This document shows, in pieces, positions 9,471 through 18,718 of a stretch of 64,000 nt of DNA (its first letter is position 1; every line of letters starts with the position of its first letter). This stretch comes from JAHZFN01 sp965149945 (GTDB lineage: Bacteria > Bacillota > Dehalobacteriia > UBA4068 > UBA4997), in NCBI GenBank assembly GCA_965149945.1, contig CBCTTQ010000006.1:1-64000 (forward strand), given 5' to 3'. Below the pieces are notes generated by a model, which made no database searches, was not told the DNA's origin, and worked only from the letters and a program-made list of their open reading frames with translations. Both the position numbers and the translations under genes were made by a program.

Positions 9471-9839
9471 TTTCCGTGTTTGATTAAAAAAATGCCGAGA
9501 AGAGCAATACGAAAAATCTGTATGAAACCCCTCTTCGAGATCTTCCGTGAGGGCGTGCGGGTTAGGATAGTGAGATCAGAAAGTCTCTGAATAACCAGTT
9601 GCGGTTAAACGGGCAGTGGAGCCGACCGAAAGATGATAGCGGTTGCCGGTCAAACCGCCCCGCGGACATAGCAAGATAGGAACAGGCTGACGCGGGTGGA
9701 TTTAAAACTGTTTCGGCGCTCAATTTCGAACATGAGTTCGGGATTTGGGCGCCGGTTGTTTTGTTTGTGAAAACACCGGTGAATCCGGCGATTGCCACGG
9801 TGGAGTATTCCCCGATCGGGCTGGTGAAAACGCCGGCTT
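9471..9839. other. Intergenic stretch without a supported gene
   Basis: Between the FtsX permease and the 3' end of the LysR gene. It contains an imperfect inverted repeat (CGAGAAGAG ... CTCTTCGAG, about 9495-9540) and a stretch of unusually high G+C. An open plus-strand frame from about 9691 to 9890 translates plausibly (it includes FEHEFGIWAPVVLFVKTP) but has no start site and runs into the antisense of the LysR gene, so it is not called. Confidence 0.5.
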
Positions 9840-10731
9840 TTATGGTGTATATTTCGGAACAGGATAATCCGCAGTTTGCTGTTCCTTTGTCCATTCCAAA
9901 AACACCCTTACTTTCTCTCGATTGGTTTTCAGATAGGAGATGTGGTAAAGGACATTTAACTCCGGATCAGTCAGAGGGATCAATCTGCGGTGGGTTCCAT
10001 CGTTACGCAGGTCCATCGAAAGTGTGGAAATGGTAGCGAGAAAATTGGTGGTGCGGATTAGGTGCTGGGTGACGTTGTAGTTGTTCTTGATCAGTGTGAT
10101 CGGCAGATGCTCGTTCGTGATGACTTTTTCCATTTGAGAAAGGAAGTATCCGCCAATTTGCGGATATAACAAAGCCTGTTCGGGAATTTCCCGAATGGAA
10201 ATGCTATGGTGATCCATAAGATTGCTGCTTTCCGGAACGGAAAGATAAACTTGATCACTAAGAAATGGAAGGCTTTGAATACGGGCGTGTTGTATCTTTT
10301 GGGGGGGTAACGATTAAGTCATAGACCCGTTCCGAAAGAAGCTTGACTGCTTCATTTCCCTCGTATAAATCATCCTTCACCTGAACATCCGGGTGAGATA
10401 CCGAAAATCGGGGAACGCTGAACCAGCGAACACCCGGATCGCAGAAAGCAATGGAAAAATTTCGGCTTTGATTGGCTGTACTAAGGATGTCGGCTTTCAT
10501 CTGTTCCATATTTCGCAGAATAGTATTAACGTGAATAAGGGCAATTTCGCCTGTTTTGTTTAGATAGATCCTGTTAGGGCTTCGATCAAACAATGAAACA
10601 CCTAATTCGTCTTCCAGCTTTTTCAGCATGGCGCTCATAGCCGGTTGGGTAATATGAAGCTGCTGAGCGGCTTTTGTCAGAGAGCCACATTCTGCAATGA
10701 TCTTGAAATATTCCAAAGTTGTCAGGTCCAT
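9840..10731 (-). pseudogene. LysR-family transcriptional regulator, split by a frameshift
   Basis: The first part (10258-10731) encodes the winged helix-turn-helix of LysR regulators (MDLTTLEYFKIIAECGSLTK, then QPAMSAMLKKLEDELG) and part of the effector domain, then ends early. The rest of the effector domain (SDQVYLSVPESSNLMDHH, then EQALLYPQIGGYF) continues in another frame to 9840. The frame changes at a run of seven C's and four A's (minus-strand sense) near 10301-10311; removing one base restores a continuous protein of about 296 residues, the normal family length. It is divergent from the aldo/keto reductase, the usual arrangement for a regulator and its target. It may be a genuine pseudogene, a phase-variable tract or a sequencing indel. 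Confidence 0.75.
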
Positions 10732-10900
10732 GTCTCCTCCTTAGCATAAGCAAATGATTATGCACCATAAAAATCCTATCGTGTACATTAAAGGTAAGCG
10801 GTGGTATAATTTGAATTGTGAAGGGCAGTCGGTCCTTGATCTTATTATAGCATAATGAAATGCTTTTTGTAAAAACATATAGACAGGAGGAATGAAGTAT

Positions 10901-11752
10901 ATGGAATATGTAACTTTGTCTAACGGTGTTAGAATGCCTCTGGAAGGTTTCGGTGTTTTCCAGGTACCTGAAGCCGCTGTTTGTGAGCAGGCAGTGAGTG
11001 ACGCTCTTTCTGTTGGTTATCGTCTCATCGATACTGCAGCTGCCTATTTTAACGAAGAAGCAGTAGGCGCCGCCATTCAGAAAAGCGGTATTTCCCGCGA
11101 GGAATTATTTATTACCACTAAATTATGGATTCAAGATGCAGGTTATGAAAGCGCTAAGAAAGCGTTTGAAATTTCTATGCAGAAGTTAGGGCTGGATTAT
11201 CTTGACTTATATTTGATCCACCAGCCGATGAATAACTATTATGGCGCTTGGCAGGCTATGGAAGAGTTATACGAGGCCGGGAAAATTAGGGCTATCGGTG
11301 TATGCAACTTCTACCCTGATCGTTTGACCGATCTCTGTATGAATGCTAAAATCGCTCCTATGGTCAACCAAGTGGAACTGCATCCCTTCTTTGCTCAGAC
11401 TGATGCCATCGAGAACATGAAATCCCTGAGCGTCCAGCCGGAAGCATGGGGACCGTTGGCAGAAGGCAAGCATGGTATTTTTACGCACCCTGTTCTGACG
11501 GAAATCGGCCGGAAATACGGTAAGACTGCTGCTCAGGTGGCTTTGCGTTGGAACGTTCAGCGAGGTGTGGTCGTTATTCCCAAATCCACGCACAAAGAGC
11601 GGATGGAGGAAAACTTCAACATTTGGGATTTTGCCCTCAGTAAAGAAGACATCGCGGCTATTTCTGTCCTTGATATTGGTCATAGTGAAATTATTGATCA
11701 CAGCGCCGCTGAAACAGCAAGGTTTTTGAACAGCTGGAAAATCCACGATTAA
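10901..11752 (+). CDS. Aldo/keto reductase
   Basis: A 283-residue NADPH-dependent reductase of the AKR5-like group (2,5-diketogluconate/methylglyoxal reductase type). The catalytic tetrad is visible: Asp-44 and Tyr-49 in IDTAAAYFNEE, Lys-74 in FITTKLW and His-107 in LYLIHQP. The C-terminal nucleotide-binding motif is VVVIPKSTHKERMEEN. AGGAGG stands ten bases before this ATG; an in-frame ATG nine bases upstream is too close to it. The residue after Tyr-49 is Phe instead of the usual Gly, near the active-site opening. Divergent orientation to the LysR gene suggests control by it. Confidence 0.92.
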   Translation: MEYVTLSNGVRMPLEGFGVFQVPEAAVCEQAVSDALSVGYRLIDTAAAYFNEEAVGAAIQKSGISREELFITTKLWIQDAGYESAKKAFEISMQKLGLDYLDLYLIHQPMNNYYGAWQAMEELYEAGKIRAIGVCNFYPDRLTDLCMNAKIAPMVNQVELHPFFAQTDAIENMKSLSVQPEAWGPLAEGKHGIFTHPVLTEIGRKYGKTAAQVALRWNVQRGVVVIPKSTHKERMEENFNIWDFALSKEDIAAISVLDIGHSEIIDHSAAETARFLNSWKIHD

Positions 11753-11814
11753 AAATACGGTATGATAAAAAGGACAGGGCGTCTCATTTTGTGAATTAGC
11801 CGGTGTCGTTACAA

Positions 11815-11925
11815 TGAAGAAAGCAAAGAGACACCATATCATCGGATGGAAGATTTTCCGAATGGTACAGCGCCGCCTATTAGGAAAAGCAGATAACGAA
11901 CAGGATGTTGTTACCGCGGAATAAA
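11815..11925 (+). CDS. Possible 36-residue basic peptide
   Basis: A short open frame MKKAKRHHIIGWKIFRMVQR plus 16 residues lies between the aldo/keto reductase and a very strong terminator whose left arm overlaps its stop codon. The N-terminal part is strongly basic with interspersed hydrophobic residues. There is no good Shine-Dalgarno sequence and no recognised family, so this may be chance. Confidence 0.25.
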
Positions 11926-11964
11926 TTGAGAAGACCCCGCCGAAGCGGGGTCTTCTCAATTTAT
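11921..11964. terminator. Long perfect hairpin terminator
   Basis: A 20-base perfect stem with a CGAA loop. The inner part is GAAGACCCCGC / GCGGGGTCTTC and the outer part is AT-rich, so it works in both directions. It ends the aldo/keto reductase transcript and could insulate the tRNA-Leu region. Confidence 0.85.
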
Positions 11965-12094
11965 TCGTTGCTTTTTTGAAGATAAGATGTCTCAAGTATT
12001 TGCGGTCCGACTTCTAAGCCTGACCGACTTTACGGAGAATAGAAAAAGTTCCAAAACCCTATAATGTAATGGCAGAATTTTCGGGTATAAACGC

Positions 12095-12126
12095 AAAAAC
12101 AACCTTTCATAGGAAAGGTTGTTTTT
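12095..12126 (-). terminator. Terminator downstream of tRNA-Leu
   Basis: Stem AAAAACAACCTTTC / GAAAGGTTGTTTTT with a four-base loop, lying ten bases after the tRNA-Leu CCA end on the minus strand. Confidence 0.85.
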
Positions 12127-12136
12127 ATATGAAAGA

Positions 12137-12222
12137 TGGTGCGAGAAACGGGACTTGAACCCGTACGAGCGATGCTCACTACCCCCTCAAGATAGCGCGT
12201 CTGCCTATTCCGCCACTCTCGC
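12137..12222 (-). tRNA. tRNA-Leu (GAG)
   Basis: 86 bases including an encoded CCA. The acceptor stem is GCGAGAG / TTCTCGC-like, the anticodon loop TTGAGGG gives anticodon GAG, a long variable arm (class II tRNA) follows and the T loop is GGTTCAAGTCC. It reads leucine codons CUC/CUU. A hairpin terminator follows immediately. Confidence 0.95.
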
Positions 12223-12349
12223 ATAAATAACTTGCCTGACTATTATATCAGGAATAGCGGATAAAATCAAGGTCTTTTCGGGAAAAAGTTGTTCAATTCT
12301 TTGAATCCTTTTCTCTTTCGAGAGCGGCTCCCCAAACTGCGGCGCTCGG

Positions 12350-12766
12350 CTACAGAATATTATACAAAGAAAGACGTTCTGTGTCGGGGACATGACGGAT
12401 ATGATAGTCCAATTCATAAATACTGCTGAGGCTGTCGCTGATATTCCCTGTTTCCAATTGTCCTTTTAGCTTGAAGAAGATGGCTTCGATATCGTCGATT
12501 TCCTGATGGCGTATGAAACATTGCCAAAAATTTTTGTGGCGATTCCAGCGGGAGCGAACGGTTTCATAATGGATTTGGGCTTGTTGCCATTGGGCCGCGG
12601 TTACAGCGTTTTCCAGTGGGGAAAGGTGTTCCACTACGGAATCCGCGGTGGTTTTAAGGTAGAAATAGCTGCCGATACAGAATCCTAACAGCAAAAACGT
12701 GGCCAAGATTAAAATTATACAAAGCCTTTTATTGCAAGGTCTGGACTGAGTAGTAGGTTGATTCAT
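12350..12766 (-). CDS. DUF4363-like membrane-anchored protein
   Basis: A 138-residue protein with one N-terminal membrane helix (LCIILILATFLLLGFCIGSY) and an exposed helical domain rich in Trp, His and Gln (WQQAQIHYETVRSRWNRHKN). It overlaps the 3' end of the DUF421 gene by four bases, indicating translational coupling. DUF4363 and DUF421 pairs recur in Clostridia and are often linked to sporulation or the envelope, but the molecular role is unknown. The family assignment is from memory of the pattern. Confidence 0.7.
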   Translation of the reverse strand: MNQPTTQSRPCNKRLCIILILATFLLLGFCIGSYFYLKTTADSVVEHLSPLENAVTAAQWQQAQIHYETVRSRWNRHKNFWQCFIRHQEIDDIEAIFFKLKGQLETGNISDSLSSIYELDYHIRHVPDTERLSLYNIL

Positions 12767-13587
12767 AGTTTCTCCTTTGGATTCTTCGATGGTGTGTCGT
12801 CATCGGAAGAAAGTTCTTTTTCCGCGGTTTGGGTAGGGGTGGTACCTTGTCCTGAATCGACCGGCGCCCACTGGCAGTCTTCTCGAATAGGCGGCGGGTT
12901 GCCCTGTTCTCGGCTGTCGGCTTTTAGTTGGCAAAAAATATTGTCATTACCGTCAACGCTGAAAAAAAACACTTCCTCCGGTGAGGAAATTTGGTATTGG
13001 TGCAGTTTTTTCATTAGCCAAGAAAGATCTTTTCCCTGTTCCAGTAAATGTTTATGATGAATTTTACCATCTAAAATCAAGGAGACCGCCGGTTTTTCAT
13101 TTTCTACAATTAAATTCAGATCACCGGGATTAACAGGGCGTTTATCCGCACGCGGCATAATGCTCAGCTGGCCATTGGTTTCCATGATGGCGAATTCTAC
13201 TTCCGCTACATCAAAAAATCCTTTAGAACGCATCTGTTCCAGCAGATCATTGGTGTTCAGACGCAGCTGCCGCATAGCGTCTTCCAGAATTTCTCCGTTT
13301 TTGACAATGACGGTCGGTTTGCCGCAGACCAACGTACGAAATTTTTGACTTTTCATATTGATCAGGGCGATGGTGATTTGCAGCAGAGTCAAGGTGACGA
13401 TAGGAATGATGCTGTTGAAAAGGGGCGTACCGTTGCTTTCCAAAGAAAGGGTTGCCATTTCCGAAATGATAAGGATGATGACAAATTCAAAAGGTTGTAA
13501 TTGTCCGATTTGCCTTTTCCCCATGGCTTTGATCGAAAGCATGGTGAGCAGATACAGCAACGCCGTACGGATAATGAGCAAAAGCAT
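12763..13587 (-). CDS. DUF421 (YetF-like) membrane protein
   Basis: A 274-residue protein with three N-terminal membrane helices and the family motif SIKAMGKRQIGQLQPFEFVI (about residues 18-37). A soluble domain (KPTVIVKNGEILEDAMRQLR, LRLNTNDLLEQMR) follows, then an extra C-terminal region ending in an acidic, probably disordered tail. The DUF421 core fold is established; function is not firmly known. It is co-transcribed with the DUF4363 gene. RBS on the minus strand is AGGAGG. Confidence 0.88.
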   Translation of the reverse strand: MLLLIIRTALLYLLTMLSIKAMGKRQIGQLQPFEFVIILIISEMATLSLESNGTPLFNSIIPIVTLTLLQITIALINMKSQKFRTLVCGKPTVIVKNGEILEDAMRQLRLNTNDLLEQMRSKGFFDVAEVEFAIMETNGQLSIMPRADKRPVNPGDLNLIVENEKPAVSLILDGKIHHKHLLEQGKDLSWLMKKLHQYQISSPEEVFFFSVDGNDNIFCQLKADSREQGNPPPIREDCQWAPVDSGQGTTPTQTAEKELSSDDDTPSKNPKEKL

Positions 13588-13888
13588 TTCTTTGACCTCC
13601 TGTGGATTCTGGTTTATTTATGGGCAAAAAAGGCGCTTTTTATGCGACAATTCCGAGACGACCTTTGGTTTTTTTAATGAGAAATTGTCTGAAAACCAAG
13701 ATTTTTACGGGAATTTTACAAGGATTTAAGTTGATTCGGGTGGTAGAGATTGGTATTTTGTCGTATAATAAAATTAAGACAAAAGATATCCTTGTGCGTG
13801 TCGGACGGTGCGCGGGTGTGTGAGCGCCCATCTTTTTGCCGCAGAAGGGCGCGTCTTTTGGAGTGGAGCATGCTGTAGGAAGTGTCCT
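13588..13888. other. Divergent intergenic region before ppx
   Basis: Lies between the divergent DUF421 and ppx genes and must hold both promoters. A TATAAT at 13764-13769 could be the ppx -10 box, but no good -35 sits at proper spacing. No small gene was recognised. Confidence 0.4.
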
Positions 13889-14839
13889 ATGGTAAAAACT
13901 CAATGTTTTGGAGAAGAGAAGGGAGCGAATGGTGTTTTGTACGGTGTAATCGATATTGGTTCCAACACAATCCGTCTGGTCATTTATCAGGTGCATGATG
14001 GACAGATTCAGTCTGTACTGAATCAAAAATATGTAGCAGGATTGGTAGGATATGTAGATGAATCAGGCAGAATGAGTCGGGAAGGAATCGATGTGGCGGT
14101 AGAAGCTTTGAGCCAAATCAAAGAGGTGACCGAGCAGGTCGGATTGACAGAGGTGTTTCCTTTTGCGACGGCTTCCTTGCGAAATATCAAAAACCAGCAA
14201 GAAGTTGTGCAGGAAATTTATAATCATTGCGGTTTATCGGTACAAGTTTTGAGCGGAGAAGAAGAAGGACGCTATGATTATTACGGCGCGATTCAAAGTG
14301 TACCGATGGAAAACGGTATTTTGGTAGATGTTGGCGGCGGCAGTACTGAATTGGTGGAATATCGCCATAAAGAAATTTGTCGGGCGGTGTCTGTTCCCAT
14401 TGGGTCGTTGAATTTATACCATCGCTTTGTCGAAGAAATTTTACCTGATAAAAAAGAAATATCCGCGATTAAAAAAGAAGTAAAGAAACAAATTATGCAA
14501 GTACTTTCTCACAAACCGGAAACATTTACAACGCTTTGCGCGGTAGGCGGCAGCGCTCGTTCTTTGCAAAAGCTGGCGCGAAAGGTCTACGAGGATAAAA
14601 CATTAACAACGTATCCGGCGGAGGATTTGACCAAGGTACTGGAGACGGCGCAGGATAATCCCAAAAAACTGGTCGCTGATGTGCTGAAAGTTTCACCTGA
14701 CCGCATTCATACTTTGTTGCCGGGGACCATTGTTATCCGGACAGTGGCTCAGCTGTATCATTGCCAACAAGTGGCAACCAGCGCCTATGGAGTACGAGAA
14801 GGGTACTTGTACGCGATTTTGGAAAAGAGAGGACGCTAG
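13889..14839 (+). CDS. ppx: Exopolyphosphatase / guanosine pentaphosphatase (Ppx/GppA family)
   Basis: About 316 residues of the actin-like ATPase-fold phosphatase family. It shows the first phosphate loop VIDIGSNTIRLVIY, the catalytic ATASLRN region, SGEEEGRYDYYGA and the second loop ILVDVGGGSTELVE. Length corresponds to the short, HD-domain-lacking class. The start is uncertain: an ATG after AGGAAG is chosen, but a TTG immediately before YGVIDIGSNT would also suit. It is followed one base later by ppk, so polyphosphate synthesis and breakdown are co-encoded. Confidence 0.88.
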   Translation: MVKTQCFGEEKGANGVLYGVIDIGSNTIRLVIYQVHDGQIQSVLNQKYVAGLVGYVDESGRMSREGIDVAVEALSQIKEVTEQVGLTEVFPFATASLRNIKNQQEVVQEIYNHCGLSVQVLSGEEEGRYDYYGAIQSVPMENGILVDVGGGSTELVEYRHKEICRAVSVPIGSLNLYHRFVEEILPDKKEISAIKKEVKKQIMQVLSHKPETFTTLCAVGGSARSLQKLARKVYEDKTLTTYPAEDLTKVLETAQDNPKKLVADVLKVSPDRIHTLLPGTIVIRTVAQLYHCQQVATSAYGVREGYLYAILEKRGR

Positions 14840-14840
14840 T

Positions 14841-17015
14841 ATGGCAAATCAAACAACGGAGCCGCGAGAAACAGGGCGCTATCAGAAAATTGAACATCGA
14901 AATTATACACAAAACCGAGAACTTTCCTGGTTACGGTTTAATGATCGTGTGCTGGATGAAGCGATGGATGAATCGGTTCCTTTGTTAGAGCGGTTAAAGT
15001 TTATCGCTATTTTTACCAGCAATTTGGACGAGTTTTTTATGATCCGTGTGGGTAGTTTAACCGACCTGAAAAACTTGGATCAGGGCGGAATTGATCAAAA
15101 GTCCGGTATGACTGCCGCGGAACAGCTGACCGCCATCTATGACGCGGTGCGACCGTTGTACAAAAAAAGAGAGGAAATCTTTCATGAAGTAGACAGTCAG
15201 CTGCGTGTGCATGGCATTTATCAATTGCGGTATGAGGAATTGGAAGCGCCGGAAGTTAAATATTTAAAGCAATATTTTAAGAATTCTATGGCGCCGTTGC
15301 TTTCTCCGCAAATTGTGGATACCCATCATCCGTTTCCTCATTTGGAAAACAAGGTGCTGCATGTGGGCGCGTTGTTGCAGCGGCGGAATAAAGAGGTATT
15401 TGGGGTTATTCCGGTGCCGTCCGCTTTGCCGGATGTGATCTTTCTGCCGGGTAGTGAACTGCGCTGTGTACGAACAGCAGAAGTGTTGCTGGAATATTTG
15501 GCGGATATTTTTACCGCCTATACGGTGGAAGAAAGTACCTTGTTCTGTGTGACCCGAAACGGGGATGTCAGCCCGGACGATGATTCCTTTGACTTTGGGG
15601 AAGATTTTCGCCGTCAAATGAAAAAAGCCATTGATAAGCGGCGGCGAATGGCTCCTGTCCGTTTAGAATATTCCAATACCATCAGCCAGAAATTTTTGCA
15701 ATTGATTTTGAATCGTTTGTCCCTCAATGAAGGGCAGGCGTATGAAACAAAAATTCCTATGAAGCTGGAATATGCCTATCGTCTGCCGGATCTAATTGAT
15801 GAAAATAAACGACGGGCGTTGATTTATCCTGATTTTCAGCCGCAATGGACTCACTCACTGCAAAAAGAAAAAAGTGTGATGCAGCAGGTGATGGAGGGGG
15901 ATGTGCTGCTTTCCTATCCCTTTGAGAGCATGGAGCCTTTTTTACTGTTGCTGAAAGAGGCCGCGTCAGATCCGGAAGTTATCTCCATTAAAATTACCAT
16001 TTACCGTTTGGCAAAAAAGGCTCGCCTGGTGGACTATTTGTGCAGCGCCGCCGAAAACGGAAAAGATGTAACCGTATTGATCGAATTGCGGGCGCGTTTT
16101 GACGAAAAGAACAACATCGACTGGTCGGAACGGCTGGAAGATGCCGGCTGCAAGGTGATTTACGGTTTTCCGGAGTATAAAGTACATTCTAAAGTCTGCT
16201 TGATCACTCGCAAAGAAAAGAATCATGAGATTCGCTATGTCACACAATTGGGAACAGGTAATTACAACGAAAAAACCGCCGCGATGTATACGGATTTGTC
16301 TTTGCTGACCGCCAATCCGGAAATCGGGCGAGATGCCAATGAGTTTTTCAAAAACATGGGTATTGGTAATTTGGCGGGGGAATATCAGCATTTACTGGTG
16401 GCTCCATCCGGTTTGAAAAAATCGGTAATTGATTTGATCGATCGTGAAATCGCCCAGGGTACCAATGGTCGTATCACTATTAAAATTAATTCTATTACAG
16501 ATTTGGATATCATTGAAAAATTAAAACAGGCTTCCTGCGCCGGTGTGAAAATCTGTATGATTGTGCGCGGGATCTGCTGCATTTTACCGGGTGTAGAGGG
16601 TAAAACAGAAAATCTGGATATTACCAGCATCGTCGGTCGGTATTTAGAGCATTCTCGTATTTATTGCTTTGGCAGCGGTGAAAAAGAAAAAATGTATATC
16701 GCCTCAGCGGATTTTATGACCAGAAATACTGTCCGTCGTGTGGAAGTGGCCTGTCCCATTTTGGACCCTTATATTCGTCGTAAGGTCAAAGATATTTTGA
16801 ACATTTGTCTGGCGGATACGGTGAAAGCCAGACGTCTGCAAAAAGACGGCACTTATTGTCGGATTGAAAGCGACACTCGACTGGACAGCCAGCAGAGACT
16901 GATGCAGTTGGCTTTGGAGGCGTCCTCGGTCGCGCCTGCCGCGGTTGCCGAAAAAAGACAGGATTTTTGGCAGCGATTAAAGGATGTTCTTTGTTTTTGG
17001 CGGCATTCTTCTTGA
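14841..17015 (+). CDS. ppk1: Polyphosphate kinase 1
   Basis: A 724-residue enzyme that reversibly polymerises the gamma-phosphate of ATP into polyphosphate. The N-terminal domain begins NRELSWLRFNDRVLDEA, which is diagnostic. The phospho-accepting histidine lies in YKVHSKVCLI (His-449) and the second conserved histidine in LEHSRIYCFG (His-604). The phospholipase-D-like C-terminal domains are complete. The gene follows ppx by a single base and is closed by a hairpin terminator. Confidence 0.95.
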   Translation: MANQTTEPRETGRYQKIEHRNYTQNRELSWLRFNDRVLDEAMDESVPLLERLKFIAIFTSNLDEFFMIRVGSLTDLKNLDQGGIDQKSGMTAAEQLTAIYDAVRPLYKKREEIFHEVDSQLRVHGIYQLRYEELEAPEVKYLKQYFKNSMAPLLSPQIVDTHHPFPHLENKVLHVGALLQRRNKEVFGVIPVPSALPDVIFLPGSELRCVRTAEVLLEYLADIFTAYTVEESTLFCVTRNGDVSPDDDSFDFGEDFRRQMKKAIDKRRRMAPVRLEYSNTISQKFLQLILNRLSLNEGQAYETKIPMKLEYAYRLPDLIDENKRRALIYPDFQPQWTHSLQKEKSVMQQVMEGDVLLSYPFESMEPFLLLLKEAASDPEVISIKITIYRLAKKARLVDYLCSAAENGKDVTVLIELRARFDEKNNIDWSERLEDAGCKVIYGFPEYKVHSKVCLITRKEKNHEIRYVTQLGTGNYNEKTAAMYTDLSLLTANPEIGRDANEFFKNMGIGNLAGEYQHLLVAPSGLKKSVIDLIDREIAQGTNGRITIKINSITDLDIIEKLKQASCAGVKICMIVRGICCILPGVEGKTENLDITSIVGRYLEHSRIYCFGSGEKEKMYIASADFMTRNTVRRVEVACPILDPYIRRKVKDILNICLADTVKARRLQKDGTYCRIESDTRLDSQQRLMQLALEASSVAPAAVAEKRQDFWQRLKDVLCFWRHSS

Positions 17016-17049
17016 TAGGGTGATCATCTTCCTAATCAATATTTTTCTT

Positions 17050-17089
17050 AAAACCTTCTCTTTTGTTTATATCAAAGGAGAAGGTTTTT
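17050..17089 (+). terminator. Terminator after ppk1
   Basis: Stem AAACCTTCTCTTTTG / CAAAGGAGAAGGTTT with a short AT loop, then TTTTT. Confidence 0.88.
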
Positions 17090-17184
17090 CCTTTGGTTGA
17101 AAGGATAGAATAAAAAACTTGAGGCGGGAAAAAGGTATAAAGGCGGGTTTTGTTGGTAAGCTAAGAAAAGAGGAAGGTGATTTT

Positions 17185-17697
17185 GTGAAGCAAAAATCCC
17201 GCGGCACCGCTTTGGCTCATAATGGAACCGAACATCAACAAGTGCTGACGAAAAATTATGCAAAACTTGTTAAAAAATTTTTGCCCCGCCCCCATTATTT
17301 ACGCAATTGTTTTCGCGCTTTTTGGGTGGGTGGGACAATTTGTGCTTTGGCACAAATTGTCCAAAGCTTCTTTTTGTTTTATTTTGATTTTACTAAAGAA
17401 ACGGTGGGGAGTCCCACTTCTGCGGTGATGATTTTTTCCGCGGTGGTGATGACAGCTTGCGGCGTTTACGATAAAATCGCGCAATACGCCGGCGCCGGTT
17501 CCGCTGTTCCCATTACGGGTTTTGCCAATTCCATGACTTCTGCCGCGCTGGAGCATAAAAGCGAAGGATTGGTTTTGGGAGTTGGAGGAAACATGTTTCG
17601 GGTAGCGGGGCCTGTTATTGTGTATGGGGCGGTCAGCGCTTTTTTGTTGACATTATTACGGGTTTTTGTGTTGTGGCTTTGGGAGATGATGGTATGA
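17185..17697 (+). CDS. spoVAC: Stage V sporulation protein AC
   Basis: A 170-residue inner spore membrane protein of the SpoVA dipicolinic acid channel. After a basic N-terminus it shows the family segment LPRPHYLRNCFRAFWVGGTI, three to four hydrophobic helices and the motif GAGSAVPITGFANSM shared by SpoVAC and SpoVAE. The start is the GTG following GAGGAAGGTGA; an upstream extension of 22 codons lacks a ribosome site. Its stop overlaps the spoVAD start (ATGA). Confidence 0.95.
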   Translation: MKQKSRGTALAHNGTEHQQVLTKNYAKLVKKFLPRPHYLRNCFRAFWVGGTICALAQIVQSFFLFYFDFTKETVGSPTSAVMIFSAVVMTACGVYDKIAQYAGAGSAVPITGFANSMTSAALEHKSEGLVLGVGGNMFRVAGPVIVYGAVSAFLLTLLRVFVLWLWEMMV

Positions 17698-18710
17698 ACA
17701 ATGTGCGTGCGGTAGGACAAAGTTGGTTGTTTGACAAGGCGCCTTCGCTGATCAGCGGGGCTGCCGTTGTCGGCAAAAAAGAGGGAGAAGGTCCTTTGGG
17801 CGCTTATTTTGATGTGGTACATGAGGATAATTGGCTGGGTATGGAAAGCTATGAAAAAGCTGAACAAAAAATTTTAGAAGAGGCTTGTAATCTGGCTCTG
17901 CGCAAGGGGCATTTGCATCGGGAAGATATCCGGTTTCATCTTTCTGGAGATTTGTTGAATCAGACGATTGCTTCTAATTTCACTGCCGCTCACCTGGGTA
18001 TTCCTTATTTGGGAATTTACGGCGCTTGTTCTACCGCCATGGAAGGGTTGGGGCTGGCGGCGTACTTGATTGCCGGAGGCGGCGCCGACTATGTGTTGGC
18101 TTCTACTTGCAGCCATACCAATACATCGGAGAAACAATTTCGTTATCCCAATGAATACGGCGCGCAAAAAAAAGCAACCGCGCAGTGCACTGTGTTGGGG
18201 GCGGGAGCGGCGGTGGTAGCGGCTTCTCAAGATTTTCCTGTGGCGGTGTCTGCTGTTACCGTCGGTCGTGTGCGAGATTTCGGTGTGACGGATCCGTTCA
18301 ATATGGGGGCGGCTATGGCCGGAGCGGCGGCTGATACCATTGCTTGCCATTTGCGGGATCGACAGTTGAAGGCGGGGGATTATGACTTGATCGTTACGGG
18401 GGATTTGGGTAGGGTTGGTTCTCCCATCGCGGAAGAATTGCTGCGTCAGCGGGGTATTGTGATTTCGGAGGGAAAATTCAAAGACGGTGGCATTATGATT
18501 TATCCGGAAGAAGAAGCTTTTTTAGCGGGGGGCAGCGGTTGCGGTTGCATGGCGGTGGTGACTTACGGCTATCTTTGGCGGGAGCTGCTGGCAGGGCGGC
18601 TGCGGCGTGTGCTCTGTGTCGCGACGGGAGCGTTGCTTTCCAAAATATCCATTCAACAGAAACAAAGCATTCCGGGCGTTGCCCATGCGGTGGCGCTGGA
18701 AAGGAGGTGA
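17694..18710 (+). CDS. spoVAD: Stage V sporulation protein AD
   Basis: A 338-residue thiolase-fold protein that binds dipicolinic acid for loading into the spore. Family marks are the N-terminal GQSWLFDKAPSLISGAAVVG, GAYFDVVHEDNWLGMESYEKA and the pseudo-catalytic GIYGACSTAMEGLGLA. The start is the ATG that overlaps the spoVAC stop. A perfect AAGGAGGTGA for spoVAE overlaps its end. Confidence 0.95.
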   Translation: MNNVRAVGQSWLFDKAPSLISGAAVVGKKEGEGPLGAYFDVVHEDNWLGMESYEKAEQKILEEACNLALRKGHLHREDIRFHLSGDLLNQTIASNFTAAHLGIPYLGIYGACSTAMEGLGLAAYLIAGGGADYVLASTCSHTNTSEKQFRYPNEYGAQKKATAQCTVLGAGAAVVAASQDFPVAVSAVTVGRVRDFGVTDPFNMGAAMAGAAADTIACHLRDRQLKAGDYDLIVTGDLGRVGSPIAEELLRQRGIVISEGKFKDGGIMIYPEEEAFLAGGSGCGCMAVVTYGYLWRELLAGRLRRVLCVATGALLSKISIQQKQSIPGVAHAVALERR

Positions 18711-18718
18711 TCCCGGCG

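Noticed and set aside
9691..9890. Plus-strand protein-like stretch (FEHEFGIWAPVVLFVKTP)
   Set aside because: No start codon or ribosome site, no recognised family, and the 3' part is antisense to the LysR gene. Possibly a relic, but not supportable.
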